Source: a virus
Strand: one strand, 5' to 3'
Length of the DNA: 28,683 nucleotides
Virus record (IMG/VR): IMGVR_UViG_3300043399_000730
Span: 1 to 28,683 of that record
A program made the position numbers and the translations under genes. Shown here piece by piece: positions 13,559 through 21,748 of this stretch. Position 1 is the stretch's first letter. Each line of letters begins with the position of its first letter. The notes under the pieces are model-generated. The model saw nothing but the letters and a program-made list of their open reading frames with translations. It was not told the origin of the DNA and did no database searches.

Positions 13559-14783
13559 AATGGATAACCTTTACTGTGTCAGTGCTTTCAAGTTTACGCC
13601 ACGGATCAACGATAATCGAGCATGTTGGGATTTCACAATATGGCTTGGTAGCTTCTTGGTCACCTGTGTATTCATAGGTAATCTTACGGTTATGAGCCCA
13701 TAGCACAACTGACGGCTCACTAATCTCAGTAACACACTTGTCTCGGTTATCTGCAAGCGGATCAACATAAACTACCTGACGACCGGCTTCTTCAATATAG
13801 AAGCCAACTAGCGTTGAGTATGAGCCGATACAGTATTCAACATCGGGCTTGTATGCCTTGCCGTGGATAACAATAGGAACATCGCCCTTCTGTGCCTTGT
13901 CAGCTTCTGCTATTAAGAACAATGCTAGATTCTTTGCTTGAATCTCTCTGGCGTGCATAACGGTGTCAAACAAGTCATAGCCTACTTCGTATTCTTGTGC
14001 TAGCCAGCGTAGGGCAATGTTATCACGTGGGTGGCAAGCGCCTGCATCGCCCATGCCTGCTGTCATGTATTTAGGACCCATAATACGCATAGTCGACTTG
14101 GCTAGTGCGTTGGTGACCACGTCAACATCAATGTTGCCAATCTTCATAGCAAAGTCTTGAATCATGTTTGCTAGTCCAACTTTGGCTGAAATAAATGTGT
14201 TGTAGAAAATCTTCATACATTCACATTCGTCCCAGGTACCAATTTCATAACGTGGGTTGTTTTGCATTACTGTGTCGTACAATGATTTTAGTTCGCCAGC
14301 AACACCATTCCAGTTACCATCCTCAGTACCGATCATGATCATTTCTGGGTTTACCATGTCCCACTTAACTGAACCCATGGCAATTAGATATGGGTTGTAT
14401 AGGAACTGATGTTTTTTATCTAGAAGAGTGACAAACTTGCGTCTTGTAGTGCCCGGTAGTACTGTAGAAATTAACACTACCTTCTTTGATTCCTTAGCAT
14501 ACTTGTTTACATTGTTAATTGCATCAATGACTGCGTCATGACCAAAATCTTTTGGTGTCATATGACTACTCGGTACGCTACCGTCGTATCCTGCTTCGTG
14601 TGGTGTAGGAACAGCGATAAAAATCCATTCGCTGTTGTCAACTAATTCTTCAATGCCACAAACTTTAACTGTGTCGCTAGTGCGTGGGTAAATATCGTAA
14701 CCGTAAACTTCATGCTTCTCTGCCATTACTTCGGCACAGTCTAGACCAAGTTTGCCGATACCAATAAAACCTAATTTTGCCAT
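13530..14783 (-). CDS. UDP-glucose/GDP-mannose dehydrogenase family protein
   Basis: A 417-residue NAD-dependent nucleotide-sugar dehydrogenase. The N-terminal GFIGIGKLGLDCAEVMA is the Rossmann GxGxxG motif; FIAVPTP and STVLPGTTR are family landmarks; CECMKIFYN (K191, N195) holds the catalytic Lys/Asn; GDAGACHPRD holds the catalytic C250; GKAYKPDV (309-314) binds the nucleotide sugar. These enzymes oxidise the C6 hydroxyl of UDP-glucose, UDP-GlcNAc or GDP-mannose to a uronate in two steps. The usual GGPCLPRD block appears as AGACHPRD, so substrate may be unusual. GGAG precedes the ATG at 14783, which is directly back-to-back with the ATG of the rightward glycosyltransferase-like gene. It starts the operon with the oxygenase, amidinotransferase and UvdE. 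Confidence 0.9.
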   Translation of the reverse strand: MAKLGFIGIGKLGLDCAEVMAEKHEVYGYDIYPRTSDTVKVCGIEELVDNSEWIFIAVPTPHEAGYDGSVPSSHMTPKDFGHDAVIDAINNVNKYAKESKKVVLISTVLPGTTRRKFVTLLDKKHQFLYNPYLIAMGSVKWDMVNPEMIMIGTEDGNWNGVAGELKSLYDTVMQNNPRYEIGTWDECECMKIFYNTFISAKVGLANMIQDFAMKIGNIDVDVVTNALAKSTMRIMGPKYMTAGMGDAGACHPRDNIALRWLAQEYEVGYDLFDTVMHAREIQAKNLALFLIAEADKAQKGDVPIVIHGKAYKPDVEYCIGSYSTLVGFYIEEAGRQVVYVDPLADNRDKCVTEISEPSVVLWAHNRKITYEYTGDQEATKPYCEIPTCSIIVDPWRKLESTDTVKVIHYGNTRLQNV

Positions 14784-15887
14784 ATGTTCTCCGTTGATAA
14801 CTTTTACGATTTTGTTTACTCAAATTACGGGCCTGAAAAAACCAATAATTTTATATTAACTTTTCAACCTCACGGGTCAAAAGACTTGCATAACCTAGAA
14901 CCATTTGTTGACAGTCCGTTATCAATGCCTGATTTTGTTACTAGAATGTGTGCCAGTGGCAGGATAGTAATGCATGATCAAGAACCTTTGTTTCTAGATT
15001 ACCTGCATACTTATAGATTTATGTTGCAGCATCAAAAAAATTTAATCTATTGTGCCAACGAGCGCCAATTGCAACGAGTTAATCGATTAATTGAGTATCC
15101 CGAAGATCTAAGTAATATTGAATTTTTAAAAAAGGCCGTTGGAGGCAATGTGTGTCCTATAATTTGCCACAGCGAATTAAACAGTCAAGACATCAATATC
15201 TTGGAACAAAACGGATTCATTGGTTGCTACTACTGGTGGCACGGAATGATCGCCAGGGATTGGTACAGACATTGGCATCATTATGATTGTTTGCAAGTTA
15301 AAGACAAGTCACTAAGTAACAGTCGATTTTTGTTATACTGTCGAGCCACTGATGGATCTCGAACTTATCGTTTAGACCTGCTTAATCATTGTAAACAGTA
15401 TCAACATTTAATAAAGCACAACTGGAACGGGGATCATGTTGACAGTACATTTAGTGCTAAAATAGACATCAACGATGCAGAACCTCCGGTACACATTGTG
15501 GCCGAAACACTTTTTGATACAAATAAAATTTATCTAACCGAAAAAGTGTTTAAGCCAATGGTAATGAGCCAAGCATTCGTATTATTTGCGCCGCCAGGAA
15601 GTTTACAGTATCTACGTGACTACGGATTTAAAACTTTTGATTGCTGCTGGGACGAAAGTTATGATTTAGAGCAAGATTCAAGTGTGCGTATGTCTAAATT
15701 ATTACAATTAATCAACAATCTTGCTAGAATGCCGCAAGATAAATTTAAGGATCTATATCAAAGAGCGTTGCCAGTTATCCGACATAATAGACAACGGTTC
15801 TTTGATATGTCCTTTCAGGATGATCTTATTTCAGAAATGCGTACAAATATGAGTACAGCATTACTTAAACAAAATCAATGCCATTAA
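14784..15887 (+). CDS. Glycosyltransferase-like protein (GT10-type C-terminus)
   Basis: A 367-residue protein. Residues 238-290 (HIVAETLFDTNKIYLTEKVF, then FAPPGSLQYLRDYGFKTFD) resemble the donor-binding motif of family 10 fucosyltransferases (EN...YVTEKL/F...A...PV), and RFLLYCRATDGSRTYRLDLL is like their central strand plus the arginine before it. No acceptor domain is recognised. An in-frame stop directly upstream makes the ATG at 14784 the first possible start, but no ribosome-binding site is seen. It is divergent from the UDP-sugar dehydrogenase with no gap between start codons, and both point to glycan synthesis. The overlap of 27 bases with the convergent membrane-protein gene is at the 3' end. 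GT call moderate. Confidence 0.7.
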   Translation: MFSVDNFYDFVYSNYGPEKTNNFILTFQPHGSKDLHNLEPFVDSPLSMPDFVTRMCASGRIVMHDQEPLFLDYLHTYRFMLQHQKNLIYCANERQLQRVNRLIEYPEDLSNIEFLKKAVGGNVCPIICHSELNSQDINILEQNGFIGCYYWWHGMIARDWYRHWHHYDCLQVKDKSLSNSRFLLYCRATDGSRTYRLDLLNHCKQYQHLIKHNWNGDHVDSTFSAKIDINDAEPPVHIVAETLFDTNKIYLTEKVFKPMVMSQAFVLFAPPGSLQYLRDYGFKTFDCCWDESYDLEQDSSVRMSKLLQLINNLARMPQDKFKDLYQRALPVIRHNRQRFFDMSFQDDLISEMRTNMSTALLKQNQCH

Positions 15888-16160
15888 CACAGACTGAACA
15901 ATAAATCCTAGTGCATTGGTCACTGAATTTAGTGTATCTTTAAGTAATACACTACGACCAAATAATAAAACTAGGCCTGCCCATACAAATAGAATAATAT
16001 CTACCGATGGTGTTTTATCGCTAAGATGTGTAAGCAATGCCAACAATGTTGGAATTGTCGAGCAATGCAATAAGATGATCGCTAGCCATCCTAGTGTGTC
16101 AGCACTAATGCTGCTTAGATGCTCAGTAAAGAACTTTTTTACATCCTTGGTGGTAATCAT
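15861..16160 (-). CDS. Three-helix membrane protein, candidate holin
   Basis: A 99-residue protein with a charged N-terminus (MITTKDVKKFFTEHLSS) and three hydrophobic segments at about 23-44, 54-71 and 79-98, the last running to the C-terminal lysine. I have the impression of similar 95-100 residue proteins in cyanophages and large phages, annotated as hypothetical. Its start overlaps the stop of the SleB-type hydrolase by four bases (ATGA), so the two are translationally coupled. Size, topology and partner all fit a class I holin, but many small phage membrane proteins look alike, so the lysis role is inferred. Confidence 0.7.
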   Translation of the reverse strand: MITTKDVKKFFTEHLSSISADTLGWLAIILLHCSTIPTLLALLTHLSDKTPSVDIILFVWAGLVLLFGRSVLLKDTLNSVTNALGFIVQSVLMALILFK

Positions 16161-16765
16161 AGGTCTTGACCTCTTTCTTTGTAAAATATGTGGGCCCCAA
16201 CTTTGTGAATCCTATCAAGATTTTTCCATCTAGGATTTACATAATCAGCATGATAATACAATGCATCCTTTAACTCGGGCAAGCGAACGCCACCCAGTAA
16301 GACTCTACGAGCCACTGCGTAACTTTCCTCAAACCGTGTTGGGTTCATATTGCCATCTCTCATTTTGCCATCACAAAACCATGAGAACTGACAAACTACT
16401 TTTTGTAGCACCACATTTTTTTGGTACACTACACCGCACACGCTATCTGCAAACTTACCACTGTTTACACGGTTTAGTGTTACCTGGGCCACTGCAACCT
16501 TACCTTCGTAAGATTCGCTACCTGCTTCCCAATAAATGTTTTTGGCTAAACAATCTAACTGCTTTGATTTAGCCGTAGCAATACGAAGTTCGTTTTGCTG
16601 TTGTTGGTATGCCTTGAGGGCACCCAACGATTCCAAGCGTTGAGTTGTGACTGTGATCACGGTTGCCGCAACAACCAAAAAACCGACCACACGGGACAGA
16701 CTTTTAAAAAGTTTGACCTTGTCAACTTGGTGTGATGTTACTGACTTTGATGTTGTCGCTGTCAT
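16157..16765 (-). CDS. SleB-type cell-wall hydrolase with N-terminal anchor
   Basis: A 202-residue protein with one hydrophobic helix (about 27-41, VGFLVVAATVITVTT) after a basic head, then a Hydrolase_2/SleB domain: CLAKNIYWEAGSESYEGKVA with the probable catalytic E80, CQFSWFCDGK, and ALYYHADYVNPRW with KVGAHIFY. SleB enzymes are lytic transglycosylases first known from spore germination; phages use them as endolysins or virion-associated hydrolases. The uncleaved anchor recalls signal-anchor endolysins that are exported by Sec. AAGGAGG eight bases before the ATG is the best ribosome-binding site in the region. Coupled to the three-helix membrane protein downstream. Confidence 0.87.
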   Translation of the reverse strand: MTATTSKSVTSHQVDKVKLFKSLSRVVGFLVVAATVITVTTQRLESLGALKAYQQQQNELRIATAKSKQLDCLAKNIYWEAGSESYEGKVAVAQVTLNRVNSGKFADSVCGVVYQKNVVLQKVVCQFSWFCDGKMRDGNMNPTRFEESYAVARRVLLGGVRLPELKDALYYHADYVNPRWKNLDRIHKVGAHIFYKERGQDL

Positions 16766-16801
16766 AACTGCCTCCTTGTTGTTTCAGGTTTTAACCGTCG
16801 G

Positions 16802-16835
16802 AACTAGTATATAACCTAGTTTGGACCTGGGTTAA
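16802..16835 (-). promoter_or_regulatory. Possible promoter with inverted repeat upstream of lysin
   Basis: On the minus strand TTAACC (16830-16835) and TATATA (16808-16813) are 16 bases apart. The -10 box is inside a 6-8-6 inverted repeat, AACTAG...CTAGTT (16802-16821), which could be an operator. The match is weaker than for the other promoters. The rest of the 216-base gap (16766-16981) is AT-rich and shows nothing else I can name. Confidence 0.4.
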
Positions 16836-16981
16836 CTGTGTCTATTTTAATAGCATAAGCGGGCCAATAAAATTAACACACAAGTATTATTTTAGCACTC
16901 ATTAACTTACCAGTCAATCTTTTTGAATCCTAAAAATAAGTAATATTAATAACAAGAACTTATAACAACTAGGAGCTAACA

Positions 16982-17245
16982 ATGGACGTATTCTTCGACT
17001 TCCTCGAAGAAGCCGGACTGGTTATCGCTATAATTTTTAGTAGCGTCTTAATTATAGACATAATAGTACGACTATGTACAGGAAGTGTCAAAAAACTTGC
17101 CAAACTTATAGTATTACTCGACGACAGTATTAAACTGGTTCGCAACGAGGTTAAAGAAATTCGCGATGAGGTCGACGAATGTGCAACCTGCGAGATTAGA
17201 ATAAAATCAGAAGCTTGTCCCAAAGGCCATCGCGACGCTGAATAA
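16982..17245 (+). CDS. Single-pass membrane protein with coiled coil
   Basis: An 87-residue protein: an acidic N-terminus (MDVFFDFLEEAG), a hydrophobic helix at about 12-32 (LVIAIIFSSVLIIDIIV), a second mildly hydrophobic helix (KKLAKLIVLL), then a charged heptad-like segment (VRNEVKEIRDEVDE) and three cysteines near the end (CATCE, ACPKGH) that could bind metal. TAGGAG is found nine bases before the ATG, and an intrinsic terminator follows the stop, so it is a single-gene rightward unit. Family not recognised. Confidence 0.7.
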   Translation: MDVFFDFLEEAGLVIAIIFSSVLIIDIIVRLCTGSVKKLAKLIVLLDDSIKLVRNEVKEIRDEVDECATCEIRIKSEACPKGHRDAE

Positions 17246-17248
17246 GGC

Positions 17249-17273
17249 GATAGGCACCGTAGTGCCTATCTTT
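17249..17273 (+). terminator. Rho-independent terminator
   Basis: GATAGGCAC (17249-17257) and GTGCCTATC (17262-17270) make a perfect 9-base stem with a CGTA loop followed by TTTAAT. It is placed four bases after the stop codon of the 16982-17245 gene. Confidence 0.85.
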
Positions 17274-17339
17274 AATAATGTTTATCATAGCCTAGCTCTT
17301 TTTTATTTAAGAAGCATAATCTCAAACAAATATAGAGTG

Positions 17340-17714
17340 TTATTGGTTATCCACATACTTTTTAATAATACCTTCGTTGAAGTCATCTGGTTCGTTATCT
17401 TTGTACTTGCGGACGCGACTAGTGATGTTAATATAAAAGCTATCAACTTCTTTGCCCCAACGACCAAACAAGTGTTCAAGAGCTTGTTCGCAGAATTCCC
17501 AATTCTTCTTGCGATAGTTCTCCATTAACTTATTATGAAGTCTAGTCATGTTTTCAACTGTGCTTAATTCTTCAAGTGGAATACTGTCTTTATCTACTAC
17601 GCAATAAGAGTTAAATACAGGACCGTTGGCGTGTACTTGAAAACGATCAAGTTCAAGTATTGTGTATTTGTCTGCCATTTGCTTGGCAACCTCATCACCA
17701 AATATTATATGCAT
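17340..17714 (-). CDS. Conserved phage protein of unknown function
   Basis: A 124-residue soluble protein starting MHIIFGDEVAKQMADKYTIL, with the middle segment CVVDKDSIPLEELS and the later FCEQALEHLFGRWGKEVDSFY. I recall proteins of this shape (IFG.EVA....KYTVLELD...CV....IP) as a frequent hypothetical family in cyanophages and other aquatic myoviruses; no function is established. AAAGGA is nine bases before the ATG at 17714. It is a single gene facing a rightward unit at 17741. Confidence 0.75.
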   Translation of the reverse strand: MHIIFGDEVAKQMADKYTILELDRFQVHANGPVFNSYCVVDKDSIPLEELSTVENMTRLHNKLMENYRKKNWEFCEQALEHLFGRWGKEVDSFYINITSRVRKYKDNEPDDFNEGIIKKYVDNQ

Positions 17715-17740
17715 GTTGTAAATCCTTTTAAATATGTATC

Positions 17741-17803
17741 ATGACTAAACTTTCACTGTATAAAAAGATTCATCTCGAAAAGAAACGTTGGGGAGAAGAA
17801 TGA
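17741..17803 (+). CDS. Possible 20-residue leader peptide
   Basis: A very short reading frame encoding MTKLSLYKKIHLEKKRWGEE. Its TGA overlaps the ATG of the metallophosphoesterase gene (ATGA), the pattern used by coupled genes throughout this window. No ribosome-binding site is visible, so it may be a leader peptide or simply chance. Confidence 0.3.
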   Translation: MTKLSLYKKIHLEKKRWGEE

Positions 17804-18591
17804 AGCTAGCATTTGACCTCATCAGTGATCTCCATGTTGAAACGTGGGATCAACCTTTTGATTGGACTGGGATGGCAACCAGTATGCTTTGTGTAGTTGC
17901 TGGGGATGTTTCTCAAGATCGCAAAGTATTAGTAGAAACCCTCGAACACCTTGGACAATGTTATCGCGCTGTATTTTATATTGACGGCAACGACGAACAC
18001 CGTCAATTATACACTAATCTTGGCGAAAGTTATCGATCACTGTCGGAAGAAGTTTCTGCAATTCCTAACGTTACATACTTGCAAGATAATGTTGTTATTG
18101 TCGATGGTGTTGCGTTCCTAGGAACAAATGCATGGTGGAGTTTTGACTTTGATGATCAAATTGATTATGATGAAACTCGCTACTGGTTTGAAGATCGTTA
18201 TAACTTAGATACTTCTCAATCAAGCGCAATAGAAGCAATGGCATTTCAAGATTTCGCATACTTAACTAAATCCATTGAACGTTTACAAAAACACACAGAT
18301 GTTAAGAGAATTGTGTTAGCAACTCATACTGTGCCAATGGTTAGTCTAATTGACCATGATATTACATTAGATGGTCAGTATAGAAAAAATTGCACTGGCA
18401 ATTCAAATATACTTCGCGCACTAACACATGATACAGAAAACAAAGTAGCTGCTTGGTGTTTTGGACATTATCATAGCCCTGTTGACCGCACCATTCAAGA
18501 TATTAGGTTTGTTAACAATTGTCGAGGCAGGGGTGACACCGAATGGAAAAAGTCTGTGTACAACCCCTTGCGCATCGAAATCGACTTTTAA
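17800..18591 (+). CDS. Calcineurin-like metallophosphoesterase
   Basis: A 263-residue two-metal phosphoesterase. Metal ligands are seen in the usual order: D10 and H12 (SDLHVE), D36 (AGDVS), N64 (GNDEH), H176 (ATHTVP) and H223/H225 (GHYHSP). The ATG at 17800 has GGGGAGA directly upstream; a TTG-started reading from 17788 is unlikely because it would include that ribosome-binding site. Members hydrolyse phosphomonoesters, cyclic nucleotides, Ap4A or nucleic acids, and the substrate cannot be told from the sequence. It is a single rightward gene ending convergently against clpS with a 4-base overlap. Confidence 0.87.
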   Translation: MKLAFDLISDLHVETWDQPFDWTGMATSMLCVVAGDVSQDRKVLVETLEHLGQCYRAVFYIDGNDEHRQLYTNLGESYRSLSEEVSAIPNVTYLQDNVVIVDGVAFLGTNAWWSFDFDDQIDYDETRYWFEDRYNLDTSQSSAIEAMAFQDFAYLTKSIERLQKHTDVKRIVLATHTVPMVSLIDHDITLDGQYRKNCTGNSNILRALTHDTENKVAAWCFGHYHSPVDRTIQDIRFVNNCRGRGDTEWKKSVYNPLRIEIDF

Positions 18592-18902
18592 GCTTCATCG
18601 GGCTCTAGTTTAACTTGTAGTGGGTAGCCTTCGCTGCGGGCAGCAACAGTAACTTCAATGCCTTTTTGCTCGGCCATTTCGTATGGTAAAACTGCTACTA
18701 CTGCTGACCCCGCTTCGTGGATGTCAATGGTAAGTTTTTCAGCAGTTGAAGGATTGTAATCAAAGTGCTCGATTAGACTTTCAATTACAAACTCCATGGT
18801 TGTTTGATTATCGTTTAGGTAGATGACCTTAAAAAGCGGCGGCTCTTTAATATCTTCACGTGGCTCAATTTTTGTTTTAGTATCTACTGCTGCGTCTGAC
18901 AT
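18588..18902 (-). CDS. clpS: ClpS-like N-degron adaptor
   Basis: A 104-residue adaptor of the bacterial N-end rule. The core KVIYLNDNQTTMEFVIESL with N30, D31, T34 and M36, and H62 in DIHEAG, matches the residues that bind N-terminal Phe, Leu, Trp or Tyr in known ClpS; the second Asp of NDD is Asn32 here. The C-terminal ARSEGYPLQVKLEP is also typical. ClpS normally delivers substrates to ClpA (or ClpC), which is not in this window, so it may recruit a host unfoldase. The ATG at 18902 is preferred over an extension to 18932 because GAGG is seven bases upstream. It follows hsp20 after a 59-base gap with a strong hairpin. Confidence 0.9.
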   Translation of the reverse strand: MSDAAVDTKTKIEPREDIKEPPLFKVIYLNDNQTTMEFVIESLIEHFDYNPSTAEKLTIDIHEAGSAVVAVLPYEMAEQKGIEVTVAARSEGYPLQVKLEPDEA

Positions 18903-18921
18903 TATAATACCTCGGTTAATT

Positions 18922-18943
18922 GCAGGGGACACATGCCCCCTGC
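18922..18943 (-). promoter_or_regulatory. GC-rich hairpin in clpS leader
   Basis: The minus strand reads GCAGGGGGC-ATGT-GTCCCCTGC, a 9-base stem (one G-T pair) with a four-base loop, 20 bases before the clpS start. No T-run follows, so it is more likely a processing, stabilising or attenuating stem between hsp20 and clpS than a simple terminator. Confidence 0.6.
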
Positions 18944-18961
18944 ACAGTATTTACTATTGTA

Positions 18962-19417
18962 TTACTTTTTGTAGGTAATAGCAATAGACTTTGGCTTCGC
19001 TGACTCTGGAAGTTTGCGTTCTAAATCAACTGTTAAAATGCCGTTGACAACCGTGGCGCTAACAACTTCAACGTATTCGCCCATTTGCCAACTCTTGAAA
19101 AACTTACGAGTACTAATACCCTTGTGGATCACATGGTAATGTTCGTTAGTTTCAACTGCTTCTTCCTCGAGTTTTTCACCTGTGACGATTAGATCGCCAT
19201 CGCGAACTTCAACTGAGATTTCACCTTCATTAAAGCCAGCAACAGCAACTTCAATTTTATAGGTATGTTCACCAGTTTGAATTGAGTTGTATGGTGGGTA
19301 GTTGTTTTGTGATTGACCTGCGTTGTCGATTTGGTTTAAAATACGGTCGAACAAACGATCTACGCCAACTGTTTGGCGAAATAGAGGTTGTAGGTCAAAG
19401 GCTGTGATTTTAGTCAT
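18962..19417 (-). CDS. hsp20: Small heat shock protein, Hsp20/IbpA family
   Basis: A 151-residue holdase chaperone. The alpha-crystallin domain covers about residues 42-140: PPYNSIQTGEHTYKIEVAVAG, then EISVEVRDGDLIVTGEK, a dimerisation loop with HKGISTRKF, and VNGILTVDLERK before the C-terminal PKSIAITYKK. The final I-x-I (SIAIT) is the oligomer-binding motif. It prevents aggregation of unfolding proteins. The ATG at 19417 follows AAGGAG; the earlier in-frame TTG at 19441 would include that ribosome-binding site. It has its own TTGACA promoter and an unusually structured leader that may sense temperature. T4-like cyanophages commonly carry Hsp20 genes. Confidence 0.94.
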   Translation of the reverse strand: MTKITAFDLQPLFRQTVGVDRLFDRILNQIDNAGQSQNNYPPYNSIQTGEHTYKIEVAVAGFNEGEISVEVRDGDLIVTGEKLEEEAVETNEHYHVIHKGISTRKFFKSWQMGEYVEVVSATVVNGILTVDLERKLPESAKPKSIAITYKK

Positions 19418-19423
19418 GTCATT

Positions 19424-19442
19424 CTCCTTTTCAATAAGCAAG
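19424..19442 (-). promoter_or_regulatory. ROSE-like hairpin hiding the hsp20 ribosome-binding site
   Basis: In the RNA from the minus strand CUUGCUU (19436-19442) can pair with the Shine-Dalgarno AAGGAG (19424-19429) around a six-base loop AUUGAA: C-G, U-A, U-G, bulged G, C-G, U-A, U-A. A UUGCU-type sequence with a bulged G opposite the Shine-Dalgarno is the signature of ROSE RNA thermometers, which control small heat shock genes in proteobacteria. A second hairpin lies upstream. The pairing is seen directly; temperature sensing is inferred. Confidence 0.55.
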
Positions 19443-19449
19443 TAGACTA

Positions 19450-19481
19450 ATGCGTAGGCCCGACTATCGGCACCTACGCAT
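19450..19481 (-). promoter_or_regulatory. 5'-terminal stem-loop of the hsp20 message
   Basis: ATGCGTAGG pairs with CCTACGCAT (9 bases) with an inner CCGA-TAG-TCGG stem. It begins within a few bases of the expected transcription start (about 19478-19481), so it would form the very 5' end of the message. Such a stem may protect the RNA or be the first helix of the thermometer leader. Confidence 0.65.
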
Positions 19482-19484
19482 ATA

Positions 19485-19513
19485 TTTATACTACAAAACC
19501 TCGATTATGTCAA
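19485..19513 (-). promoter_or_regulatory. Strong sigma70-type promoter for hsp20
   Basis: TTGACA (19508-19513), a 17-base spacer, and TATAAA (19485-19490) on the minus strand. The -10 region also reads TATAAATA (19483-19490), the T4 late-promoter consensus, so late transcription is possible in addition. Confidence 0.87.
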
Positions 19514-19529
19514 GATTTTTTGGATAATA

Positions 19530-21158
<1,629 letters not shown>

Positions 21159-21449
21159 TTACTCCTCAATGATTGCTAGAATCTCGTCTTCGACGAGCGT
21201 TAGATATTCTTTGTTATCTACTTTAATTTTTACTCCAACGTTTTGAGCAAACATAACAGTATCGCCTACTTTTGCTGTCATCGGAATGATGGTGCCACTG
21301 ACTGTGGGCAGACCTGGGCCAACGCATACAACAGTACCTTTGTGTGGTTTTTCTGCGGCAGCACCTGGGATTACCAAGCCACCAGACGTAACTGTGTCTG
21401 GATCAATGAGTTCTACAATAACGCGATTGCGAACAGTTTTTAGTTCCAT
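21159..21449 (-). CDS. groES: GroES co-chaperonin
   Basis: A 96-residue co-chaperonin, the normal bacterial length. The mobile loop that binds GroEL reads [18 protein letters not shown], followed by GTVVCVGPG, and the end [11 protein letters not shown] is typical. The ATG at 21449 follows AGGAGG; a longer reading to 21509 passes through the promoter and is rejected. It starts the groES-groEL operon behind a promoter holding a perfect palindrome. Confidence 0.96.
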   Translation of the reverse strand: MELKTVRNRVIVELIDPDTVTSGGLVIPGAAAEKPHKGTVVCVGPGLPTVSGTIIPMTAKVGDTVMFAQNVGVKIKVDNKEYLTLVEDEILAIIEE

Positions 21450-21476
21450 TTTACCTCCTAAATAATAACAATACAA

Positions 21477-21506
21477 AGTATAACAGACCTGTGGTAGGTC
21501 TGTCAA
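21477..21506 (-). promoter_or_regulatory. groESL promoter
   Basis: On the minus strand TTGACA (21501-21506) and TTATAC (21478-21483, 17-base spacer) or TATACT (21477-21482, 18-base spacer). Almost the whole spacer is a palindrome. The groES start codon is 28 bases downstream. Confidence 0.83.
21483..21503. promoter_or_regulatory. Perfect palindrome between -35 and -10, candidate operator
   Basis: ACAGACCT-gtggt-AGGTCTGT, an 8-5-8 perfect inverted repeat, occupies the promoter spacer and part of the -35 box. A bound dimer would block RNA polymerase. It is unlike the CIRCE sequence (TTAGCACTC-N9-GAGTGCTAA) recognised by HrcA. Confidence 0.7.
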
Positions 21507-21535
21507 CATATTTTATCACGGATTGGTAATACTGG

Positions 21536-21748
21536 TTAAAAATCTTTTTTAGGCAGTTGTTGGCTTTGTAGCATTTTCTTCCAGCGGCGTTTAGCGGCTG
21601 CTGCCTTGAGTTTACGACGAGTGGTCGGTTTTACATAATGTTCGCGTTCACGTAGTTCTAATAGAATGCCAGAGTTGGCAACTTTCTTCTTAAATTTACG
21701 CAATCCCTTTTCGACATTGCCATCATGTATAATAACCTTATTTCCCAC
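21536..21748 (-). CDS. rpsU: Ribosomal protein bS21
   Basis: A 70-residue basic protein closely like bacterial bS21: KGLRKFKKKVANSGILLELREREHYVKPT then RRKLKAAAAKRRWKK. bS21 is a late-joining small-subunit protein near the anti-Shine-Dalgarno end of 16S rRNA that aids initiation. Phage bS21 genes are known from pelagiphages and huge phages and are thought to favour phage messages. Translation starts with GTG at 21748, overlapping the clpX stop codon by one base (TAGTG), with AAGGAGGG six bases upstream, one of the strongest ribosome-binding sites in the window. Confidence 0.95.
   Translation of the reverse strand: MGNKVIIHDGNVEKGLRKFKKKVANSGILLELREREHYVKPTTRRKLKAAAAKRRWKKMLQSQQLPKKDF

Noticed and set aside
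16892-16900. TTAGCACTC, a half-site of the CIRCE heat-shock operator
   Set aside because: The second half GAGTGCTAA nine bases later is missing, and no heat-shock gene is next to it.
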